Below, piece by piece: positions 34,999 through 42,443 of a stretch of DNA of 64,000 bases. The position numbers and the translations under genes are program-made. Each line of letters opens with the position of its first letter. Positions within the stretch are counted from its first letter, which is position 1. This DNA comes from Larkinella soli (lineage in GTDB: Bacteria > Bacteroidota > Bacteroidia > Cytophagales > Spirosomataceae): NCBI RefSeq assembly GCF_003703975.1, contig NZ_QTJY01000023.1, forward strand, positions 1 through 64,000. The letters run 5' to 3'. The notes below the pieces were generated by a model, which saw only the letters and a list, made by a program, of their open reading frames with translations, did not search any database and was not told the DNA's origin.

Positions 34999-36153
34999 TT
35001 AGGGATACACTCGGCGCACTCCGTTGACGGGTCCGGTCAGCAGCGCTTCCGAATCCCGGTTTACCTTGAAAGGCATGATCGTCCGCGACTGTTCGGGAGC
35101 GGAAGCCGCCGGCCGCTGCTCTGCCTGTTCCACCTGGGCGGCCCGGTAGATCCGCTCGATGATGTCGACGACCTTCAGCCCTTCCATGGCGTTGGTGGTG
35201 ATGGTGGCGCGGCCGCGAAGGACGTTCACGACGTTGTCTACCACGTAGTTATGATTCTGGGCCGAGCCTTTGTAGGCGCCGTAGTCGTTGCCGGGGTTGG
35301 TCGGAGCCAGTTCAGGCATGGTGTAGTTGCGGATGTGGCAGTACTCGACTTTTTCCATATACTGTCCGCCCACTTTCACGCTGCCGTTTTCGGCGATGAC
35401 GGTGATGCTGCTTTCGAGGTTGCTGCCCCAGACCGAAGTGGAGAAGTTCATGCAGCCCATGCCGCCGTTCAGGAACTGGAACGACACGAAACCGCTGTCC
35501 TCGAAGTCGGTCAGGTGCTGGTGGTTGAAGTCCATGAGCCGGGCTTCGATCTTGGTCACGTCGCCGAACAGCCAGTACATGATGTCGATAAAGTGCGAAA
35601 ACTGGGTGTAAAGCGTGCCGCCGTCCAGTTCGCGGTGGCCGTGCCAGCTGCCGGTGGTATAATAGCGCTCGTCGCGGTTCCAGTAGCAGTTGAGCTGCAC
35701 GAGAAAGATCTTGCCCAGGACGCCCGAGTCGACCAGTTCCTTAAGCCAGGCCGAGGGGGGCGAATACCGGTTCTGCATGACGGCGAACACGTCCCGACGG
35801 CGCGAAAGGGCTTTGTGCAGGACCATTTCGGCGTCCTGCCGGCGCAGGGCCACCGGTTTTTCGATCACCACGTGCTTGTTGGCTTCGAGGCAGCGCAGCG
35901 CCTGGGAAGCGTGAAGCCCGTTGGGGGTGGCGATGGTGACTACGTCGACGTCCGGCTCAGCCTGGAGCATGTCGTCGAGCGAGCGGAAGAACGGCACGTT
36001 GTAACCGTCCAGATTCAGTTCACGGTGGTGTTTGACGTCCACCAGGGCGGCCAGTTCCGCTTCCGGGTGGTTATTGATCATCTGGGCGTGGCGTTTACCG
36101 ATATGACCGCAGCCCACCACGGCGAAACGAATCGGTTTTTCTGAATTACTCAT
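34999..36153 (-). CDS. wbpB: Gfo/Idh/MocA oxidoreductase, WbpB/WlbA-type 3-dehydrogenase
   Basis: A 384-residue NAD-dependent dehydrogenase. The Rossmann motif is VVGCGHIGKRHAQMI (about 12-26) and the family motif EKPVAL is near residue 100, with the catalytic His-containing stretch GGTLYTQFSHFIDIMYWL near 185. WbpB oxidises C3 of UDP-GlcNAcA, and it is preceded in this locus by WbpE- and WbpD-like genes, so the sequence and context agree. It lies 69 bp after wbpD. Confidence 0.9.
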   Translation of the reverse strand: MSNSEKPIRFAVVGCGHIGKRHAQMINNHPEAELAALVDVKHHRELNLDGYNVPFFRSLDDMLQAEPDVDVVTIATPNGLHASQALRCLEANKHVVIEKPVALRRQDAEMVLHKALSRRRDVFAVMQNRYSPPSAWLKELVDSGVLGKIFLVQLNCYWNRDERYYTTGSWHGHRELDGGTLYTQFSHFIDIMYWLFGDVTKIEARLMDFNHQHLTDFEDSGFVSFQFLNGGMGCMNFSTSVWGSNLESSITVIAENGSVKVGGQYMEKVEYCHIRNYTMPELAPTNPGNDYGAYKGSAQNHNYVVDNVVNVLRGRATITTNAMEGLKVVDIIERIYRAAQVEQAEQRPAASAPEQSRTIMPFKVNRDSEALLTGPVNGVRRVYP

Positions 36154-36222
36154 TGTATTTAAGACAGTTTAGAGGGTAGGGAAATGTTCCTTTCTTTTGT
36201 TAAAACCGGGCGGCACCGACAC

Positions 36223-36807
36223 TCAGTGGACCCGGATGACACGGTCGTTTTCCAGCCGGTATTCCTGGCCGCTCTCGGGACAGATGGCCCGGTGGTCGGC
36301 ATCGAAATGAAGCCGGTGGCCGTATTCGCTCACCCAGCCGGCGAACCGGGCCGGGTTGCCGATCACCAGGGCGTAGGCCGGCACCGATTTCGTGACGACC
36401 GCCCCCGCGCCGATCATGGCATACGGCCCGATCTCATTGCCGCAGACGATGGTAGCGTTGGCACCGATGGAAGCCCCGCGGCCGACGTAGGTCGCCCGGA
36501 ACTGATCCTTACGAACGACGGCGCTTCGCGGATTGATGACGTTGGTAAATACCATCGACGGTCCCAGAAAAACATCGTCGTCGCAGACGACGCCAGTATA
36601 GATCGAGACGTTGTTCTGCACCTTGACGTTCCGACCAAGCACCACCCCCGGCGACACCACGACGTTCTGGCCGATGGAGCAGTTCTCCCCGATCACGCAG
36701 TCGGACATGATGTGTGAAAAATGCCAGATCCTGGTGCCGTTGCCGATGGAACAGCCGTCGTCCACGACGGCGGTGGGGTGAACCGATATGATTTCGAGCG
36801 TCGTCAT
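36223..36807 (-). CDS. wbpD: WbpD-like UDP-3-amino-glucuronate N-acetyltransferase
   Basis: A 194-residue hexapeptide-repeat acetyltransferase: HPTAVVDDGCSIGNGTRIWH, then SIGQNVVVSPGVVLG and ASIGANATIVCGNEIG, all typical of the left-handed beta-helix. The WbpD/WlbB family acetylates the 3-amino group of UDP-GlcNAc(3N)A. The stop of wbpE at 36808 directly adjoins its start at 36807, so the aminotransferase and acetyltransferase are translationally linked. Confidence 0.92.
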   Translation of the reverse strand: MTTLEIISVHPTAVVDDGCSIGNGTRIWHFSHIMSDCVIGENCSIGQNVVVSPGVVLGRNVKVQNNVSIYTGVVCDDDVFLGPSMVFTNVINPRSAVVRKDQFRATYVGRGASIGANATIVCGNEIGPYAMIGAGAVVTKSVPAYALVIGNPARFAGWVSEYGHRLHFDADHRAICPESGQEYRLENDRVIRVH

Positions 36808-37962
36808 CTATTCCTGAGTTGGGTGGTCTTTCATAAAATCGGCGACCACCGCAGCGATCGTTTCCTGTTGCCCGGCGTTCATCTCCGTGTGCATGGGCAG
36901 CGACAGCACCCGGCGGCTGAGCGACTCCGAAACCGGGAAGCTTCCTTCCGGAAACCGGCTGCTCCGGTAGGCCGGCTGAAGGTGCAGCGGCAGCGGGTAA
37001 TAGATCATGGAAGGAATGCCGTGCAGCTGAAGGTGCAGCCGGAGCGCATCCCGCCGGTCTTCCGGTACCAGCAGGGTATACTGGTGAAAAACGTGGGTCG
37101 ACTTCGGCGAGCGGACGGGCGTCGTGATGCCCGGCACCCCGGCCAGCAGCGCGTCGTAACGGTCGGCCGCCAGCCGGCGCCGGTGGTTGAAATCGTTCAG
37201 CTGCTTCAGTTTGACCGACAGAATGGCCGCCTGGAGCGTGTCGAGCCGTGAATTGATGCCGATGATCTCGTGTACGTACTTCTTCCGCTGGCCGTGGTTG
37301 GCAATCATCCGCAGCCGCTCGCCCAGTTCGGGATCGCTGGTGATGAGCGCCCCGCCGTCGCCGTAGCAGCCTAAATTTTTGGAAGGAAAAAAGGACGTAC
37401 AGCCGACCTGCCCCATCGTTCCGGCCGAATGCAGGGTGCCGTCGGCAAAGCGGTATTCGCTGCCGAGGGCCTGGGCGACGTCTTCGATGACGGCAAGCCC
37501 CCGCTCGGCCGCCAGCTTCAGCAGCGGTTCCATATCGGCGCACTGACCAAACAGATGCACCGGCACGATGGCCCGGGTACGGGGGGTCAAAGCCTTCTCG
37601 ACGGCACTAACGGTAAGTGTAAACGTCAAAGGATCTACCTCCGCCCAGACCGGGGTGATCCCGAGCAGGGCCAGCACCTCGGCGGTCGCCACGTAGGTGA
37701 AGGCCGGCACGATCACCTCGTCGCCGGGTTTCAGTCCCAGCCCCATCATGGCAATCTGGAGGGCATCGGTTCCGTTGGCGCAGGAAATGACCCGCCCGGC
37801 CGACAGATACTCCGCCAGATCGCGCTGAAAATCCCGCACATAGGTGCCGTTGATGAAATCGGCGTTATCGAGCGACTGCTGAATGGCCTCGTCGATCTCG
37901 GTTTTGAGCCGAAGGTACTGGCCCTTCAGATCGACCATTTGAATCGTATCAATCGTAGTCAT
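36808..37962 (-). CDS. wbpE: WbpE-like PLP aminotransferase (DegT/DnrJ/EryC1/StrS family)
   Basis: A 384-residue sugar aminotransferase. ANGTDALQIAM (about 67-77) and VIVPAFTYVATAEVL are family blocks. The PLP-binding Lys is in FFPSKNLGCYGDGGALI (about 193-209). Together with WbpB it converts the C3 keto group of the UDP-GlcNAcA intermediate to an amine. The first codon is at 37962; a second ATG at residue 9 (MVDLKGQYL) is equally plausible because homologues usually begin there. Confidence 0.92.
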   Translation of the reverse strand: MTTIDTIQMVDLKGQYLRLKTEIDEAIQQSLDNADFINGTYVRDFQRDLAEYLSAGRVISCANGTDALQIAMMGLGLKPGDEVIVPAFTYVATAEVLALLGITPVWAEVDPLTFTLTVSAVEKALTPRTRAIVPVHLFGQCADMEPLLKLAAERGLAVIEDVAQALGSEYRFADGTLHSAGTMGQVGCTSFFPSKNLGCYGDGGALITSDPELGERLRMIANHGQRKKYVHEIIGINSRLDTLQAAILSVKLKQLNDFNHRRRLAADRYDALLAGVPGITTPVRSPKSTHVFHQYTLLVPEDRRDALRLHLQLHGIPSMIYYPLPLHLQPAYRSSRFPEGSFPVSESLSRRVLSLPMHTEMNAGQQETIAAVVADFMKDHPTQE

Positions 37963-37973
37963 GGAATGGAGTT

Positions 37974-39377
37974 CTACAGGCGGGCATCGACGATGGAGCG
38001 ATCCAGGAAGGCTTTGCTGTCGAAGACGACGGCGACGTCATTTTTCAGACGGGAATAATCCAGGGCCAGAAACTGGTGGTGAGACACGGCCAGGATAATG
38101 ACCTCATAGGGACCCCGGGGGCTGTCGATCAGCTGGATGTCGTATTCTTCGGCCACGACTTCCGGGTCGGCCCAGGGATCGTAGACGTCGACTTCGATGC
38201 CGAACTGGCGCAGTTCCCGGTAGATGTCCACGACGCGGGAGTTACGGGTGTCCGGACAGTTTTCCTTGAAGGTGATGCCCAGCATCAGCGCCCGGGCGCC
38301 TTTGATCCGGAGATCTTTCCCGACCATCAGCTTCACCACCTTGTTGGCGATGAACATGCCCATGTCTTCGTTGATCCGCCGGCCCGACAGGATCACCTGC
38401 GGATAATAGCCCAGACTTTCCGACTTGTGGGTAAGATAGTACGGGTCGACGCCGATGCAGTGGCCGCCGACCAGTCCGGGTTTGAAATTGAGGAAGTTCC
38501 ATTTGGTACCGGCGGCTTCCAGCACGTCGGTGGTGTCGATGCCCATGCGGTCGAACATGATGGCGAGCTCGTTGACGAACGAGATGTTGACGTCGCGCTG
38601 GGCGTTTTCGATGGCCTTGCAGGCTTCGGCCACCTTCAGCGTCGGAGCGAGATGAATCCCGGCCGTTACGATGCTGCCGTACAGGTTCTTAAGCATCTGC
38701 CCGATTTCCGGGGTGCTGCCGCTGACCACCTTTTTGATTTTGGTGAGGGTGTTGACCTTATCGCCGGGATTGATCCGCTCCGGCGAATAGCCGCAGAAGA
38801 AGTCGACGTTGAAGGTCAGCCCGCTGATGGATTCCAGCACCGGCACGCATTCTTCTTCCGTACAGCCGGGGTACACCGTCGATTCGTAGACCACCACATC
38901 GCCTTTCTTCAGCACTTTCCCGACGGTTTCGCTGGCTTTGAGCAGCGGGGTCAGATTCGGGCGTTTATAGCGGTCGACGGGCGTCGGCACGGTGACGATA
39001 TAGATGTTGCAGGCCTGCAGCGCAGTCACGTCGTCGGTCAGCACCAGACGGTCGGACGCCAGCAGTTCGTCCTGATCGGTTTCGCCGGTGGCGTCATTTC
39101 CGGCGCGCAGGTCCTGAATGCGTTTTGAATTGATGTCGAAGCCGACCACCTGAAACCGCTTGCCGAATTCCACCGCCAGCGGCAGACCGACGTAGCCCAG
39201 GCCCAGCACACCGATGACCGGCTGGGAACGTTCGACGGGAAGAGAGAGCGGTACGCCGGCCTGCACCACTTTTCGTCCGGTGTAGGGGGCTGTGATCAGA
39301 TCGGATCCGGCGGGTTCTCCGGCGGGCTGGACCCCAGGGAGGGGTTCGATTACGGGGGAAGTAAAGGTGGTTTCCAT
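37974..39377 (-). CDS. UDP-N-acetylglucosamine 6-dehydrogenase (WbpO/TviB type)
   Basis: A 467-residue nucleotide-sugar dehydrogenase. The Rossmann motif GVLGLGYVGLPLAVEFGKR starts near residue 56, YESTVYPGCTEEECVPVLE near 160-180, and the catalytic Cys is in GLVGGHCIGVDPYYL near 295. These blocks are closest to TviB/WbpO, which make UDP-GlcNAcA or UDP-GalNAcA. The first about 50 residues are an extension not typical of the family (usual length about 420), yet no good internal start is present. It provides the uronic acid for wbpB, wbpE and wbpD. Confidence 0.92.
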   Translation of the reverse strand: METTFTSPVIEPLPGVQPAGEPAGSDLITAPYTGRKVVQAGVPLSLPVERSQPVIGVLGLGYVGLPLAVEFGKRFQVVGFDINSKRIQDLRAGNDATGETDQDELLASDRLVLTDDVTALQACNIYIVTVPTPVDRYKRPNLTPLLKASETVGKVLKKGDVVVYESTVYPGCTEEECVPVLESISGLTFNVDFFCGYSPERINPGDKVNTLTKIKKVVSGSTPEIGQMLKNLYGSIVTAGIHLAPTLKVAEACKAIENAQRDVNISFVNELAIMFDRMGIDTTDVLEAAGTKWNFLNFKPGLVGGHCIGVDPYYLTHKSESLGYYPQVILSGRRINEDMGMFIANKVVKLMVGKDLRIKGARALMLGITFKENCPDTRNSRVVDIYRELRQFGIEVDVYDPWADPEVVAEEYDIQLIDSPRGPYEVIILAVSHHQFLALDYSRLKNDVAVVFDSKAFLDRSIVDARL

Positions 39378-39440
39378 GCGGAAAAATTTGAGTTGAGACA
39401 GAGGTTCTCCTTGGTTCCTGATCGATAGGCTTCCTGCCGG

Positions 39441-41771
39441 TTATTGCAGAAGGTATTTTCGCAAAAGATTGGGTTTACCGCTTCCGTTCCTTCGGTAGTA
39501 GTAATACCGATAATCGTAGGTGTATTTATTCTTTACTGAATTGAGAATCAGGTGCATGTTGGGCAACCGCTTTTCCTGATAAAGCCCGTCGATCAGGGTG
39601 AGGTAGCTGCGGTGCGTGACGTTGTGCCGGATGGAATACAGCGTGACGTCCGCATACCGCCCCAGCAACTGGGCGTCGGTAACCAGCCCGATGGGCGGAG
39701 AGTCGATGATGATGTTGTCGAACCGCGACCGCAGTTCTTCCATCAGAAGCCCCAGCCGCGGGCCGCTCAGCAATTCGGAGGGATTGAGCGGAATCGGGCC
39801 GCAGGAAATCAGGAACAGGTTGCTGAAACCGGGTACCTGCTGCAGCACGTCGTCCAGGGTGGCCTCGCCGGTCAGGTAGCTGCTGTTGCCCCGGAAATTG
39901 AGCATATTCAGGGCCTTGTGCAGTTTGGGTTTCCGGAGGTCCATGTCGAGCAGCACCGTCGGGCGGCCCACCAGCGCCAGGCTGACGGCCACGTTGAGCG
40001 ACAGGAACGATTTGCCCTCCCCGCTCAGGCTCGACGTAAACAGCAGCACCTGACTGTCGTCGGGGTGCCGGCGCATGAACTGGAGGTTGGTTCGCAGGGC
40101 GCGGATCTGTTCGGCGGCCACCGACCGCTTGCGGCCGTTGACGATGACCGGAAATTCGTGCCGGACGTAGGCGATTTCACCAATCAGCGGCACGGCCGTT
40201 TTCTCCACGACTTCCGCCCGGCCGGAGACCCGCTCGTTGAACAGCTTGCGGGCGGTGATGACGGTAACCGGAATCAGGAGACCGATGGTCGAGAACAGCA
40301 ACAGAATCAGCGGTTTGATGGGTTTCACGGGGTCGCTGCTGCTGCTGGCCGGGTCGATGATTCGGCTGTTGGAAACGATGGAGGCATACGCCAGCGCCGT
40401 TTCCTCCTGTTTCTGAAGAAGGTAGGTATACAGATTGTTCTTGATGGCCTGCTGCCGGGTGATGTTCATCAGGGCCCGCTCCCGACCCGGAATGACCCGG
40501 ATCCGGGCTTCATACCGGCTGTTGGTCGCCAGGAGCTGGTTGCGGGTATTGGCCAGCACGTTGCGCAGGGTGCCGATCGTCTCGTTGATACTCGCTTTGG
40601 TTCCCCCGATCTGGTCTTCGACCGTCCGCAGCAGCGGGTTGGATTCGGAGGTGGTCCGGATCAGCAGGTCCCGCTGAAGTTCGAGGTCGGTGGCCTTGCC
40701 GATAAGGGCCGTCAGGGTCGGATCGTTGAAACCGAGGGTGGGCGGCACCATGCCCCGCTCCCGGCCTTTGGCCCGCACGTACCGTTCGACGTCCGCCAGG
40801 GCGCTGAGCTGAATATTGACCTGACTCAGCTGGGCGTCGTTGGCCTGCACGTTGCGAAGCAGCGCCTGGGCGTCCGAACTGATGTCGGTGATCCGGTAGG
40901 TAGCCTTGAACCGTTCGATTGCCTTTTCCAGACCGGCCAGTTCACCGGAAACCAGCCTCAGGCGGCTCTGGATGAAGTTCAGCGTATTGGAGATGACCCG
41001 GTTTTTATCGTCGGTGGCCGCCGAGTTGTAATCGGCAATGAGCTGATTCAGAATGGCTTCGCCTTTCGCCGGAACGGGATCTTCCAGCGTCAGGAGCAGG
41101 ACGGTGGAGGTTTTGCTGCTCGGTTCCACTTTCAGTCTGCCCAGAAACTGCTGAACGGCCTGCTGGCGGGGTATTACCTGCACTACAAACGGCTCGTTTG
41201 AAAACACCGCCGACTCCTTTACCAGAAACTGAAGCCGGCCGAAGGGGGTTGTGATGATCTGATTAGCGGGATAAACGAAGTCGTTCACCCGAACGGTGGT
41301 GGGGCTGATGATGGAAACCTTCAGCTCGGCGCGGTAGATGTTGGAGAGGGCTTCTTTCACCACGAGCCGGAAGGGAATGTCGTCGTACAGCTCACGATTC
41401 CCGAAAGGCGTTGTACGACAATACCGAACGGTCAGGCCGAGCGAATCGACGACCTTCCGCATCAGCGTCTGGGAGCGCAGCACCTCGATTTCGTTCTCCA
41501 CCACCCGGCTCTGGCTGTAGGTGTCGAGTTCTTTCAGGATGTTCTGTTCCGAAATGCCCCGCTGTTCATCCTTGACGAGCAGACTGGCCTGAATCCGGTA
41601 GATGGGCTCGGTAAACCAGATATAGATGTATCCGGCCACAATCATCGTGATCAGGGAAAGGAGGAACCATTTCCAGTGCTTCAGATAATCCCGTAACGTT
41701 CCCTGTACATCGGAGGAATTGATTTCACCCTGAGGATATATGGGGTAACTATACGAATTGGATGACTTCAT
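39441..41771 (-). CDS. wzc: Wzc-type polysaccharide co-polymerase / tyrosine autokinase
   Basis: A 776-residue inner membrane protein. The Wzz domain has its first helix at about 36-53, a periplasmic coiled-coil region at about 270-460, and a second helix near 487-505. The BY-kinase domain follows: Walker A SGEGKS at 583-588, Walker A' VLLDMDLRKP at 605-614, Walker B IIIDSPP at 687-693, and a Tyr-rich tail (YTYDYRYYYY at 750-759) for autophosphorylation. It controls chain length and export. It is the first gene of the locus; no wza-like outer membrane exporter is in the window. Confidence 0.92.
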   Translation of the reverse strand: MKSSNSYSYPIYPQGEINSSDVQGTLRDYLKHWKWFLLSLITMIVAGYIYIWFTEPIYRIQASLLVKDEQRGISEQNILKELDTYSQSRVVENEIEVLRSQTLMRKVVDSLGLTVRYCRTTPFGNRELYDDIPFRLVVKEALSNIYRAELKVSIISPTTVRVNDFVYPANQIITTPFGRLQFLVKESAVFSNEPFVVQVIPRQQAVQQFLGRLKVEPSSKTSTVLLLTLEDPVPAKGEAILNQLIADYNSAATDDKNRVISNTLNFIQSRLRLVSGELAGLEKAIERFKATYRITDISSDAQALLRNVQANDAQLSQVNIQLSALADVERYVRAKGRERGMVPPTLGFNDPTLTALIGKATDLELQRDLLIRTTSESNPLLRTVEDQIGGTKASINETIGTLRNVLANTRNQLLATNSRYEARIRVIPGRERALMNITRQQAIKNNLYTYLLQKQEETALAYASIVSNSRIIDPASSSSDPVKPIKPLILLLFSTIGLLIPVTVITARKLFNERVSGRAEVVEKTAVPLIGEIAYVRHEFPVIVNGRKRSVAAEQIRALRTNLQFMRRHPDDSQVLLFTSSLSGEGKSFLSLNVAVSLALVGRPTVLLDMDLRKPKLHKALNMLNFRGNSSYLTGEATLDDVLQQVPGFSNLFLISCGPIPLNPSELLSGPRLGLLMEELRSRFDNIIIDSPPIGLVTDAQLLGRYADVTLYSIRHNVTHRSYLTLIDGLYQEKRLPNMHLILNSVKNKYTYDYRYYYYRRNGSGKPNLLRKYLLQ

Positions 41772-42443
41772 GGGCTTTGCGCCGGTCGGCGCCGAAGTAA
41801 TGAACTGATATTCAACTATTCATTGTGAAAAAATGGCTGCCTGCTGCCTCGCCGGAAGCCTCTCCGAAGCCGATAAATACCGGTCGGATCTGCCGTCTTC
41901 CCGAATCGTGGCCTACTAAAATGCACAAAAAAAGCAGCAGGGACGTATAAGTATTTTTTCTTAGTGATTCAGGTTGTTGAGAAGTTATTCAGTAGGCGTT
42001 GAGGTGGTGCTTCAGATGATCTTCTGTAAGATTATTCAGAGATTAATTTGGAGTTAATGATCGCTTCAAGCATGAATTTTAACCGAGTATGATCATTTAA
42101 CTATGACAAATCTACATCAATCAGAATCTGTTAAACAAATCCTAAAAGCTAAATTTATTATATGGCGGCAAAAATATTTTACAATAATTTTGCATGTGAA
42201 AACAAGATGAACGGCGCTTGTCCAGTAATGCCGTGGTAAGTACCGGCGCAGGACGGAGTCCTCTCGAAACTGACCTTTCCGAACCAATCGATGTATTTAC
42301 AGCGAGTTATATGAATAAATCAAACAACCGCCGGCTAAGTTTCCGGCGGCTGCACTGGTCGGTTTCGCAAAAATATTTTCTAAGTATCGTCCGACAATTC
42401 GGAAATGGTCGCAGAAGCTGCCCGGGTTACGCGTCGGCCGGAA
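41772..42443. promoter_or_regulatory. Promoter and long leader region of the polysaccharide locus
   Basis: 672 bp without a convincing gene between wzc and the OMP beta-barrel gene. It is AT-rich around 41940-42200. The locus promoter is at 42107-42139, so the wzc mRNA would have a leader of about 330 nt, long enough for attenuation or translational control. A TAATTTTG on the plus strand near 42186 has no matching -33 element. A plus-strand frame at 42218-42475 runs into the beta-barrel gene and looks random. Confidence 0.6.
42107..42139 (-). promoter_or_regulatory. Bacteroidota promoter of the polysaccharide locus
   Basis: On the minus strand TTTG (complement of 42136-42139) is followed by a 21-bp spacer and TAGATTTG (complement of 42107-42114), a perfect match to the TAnnTTTG -7 element. 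Transcription should start near 42100, about 330 nt before the wzc start codon. Confidence 0.65.
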
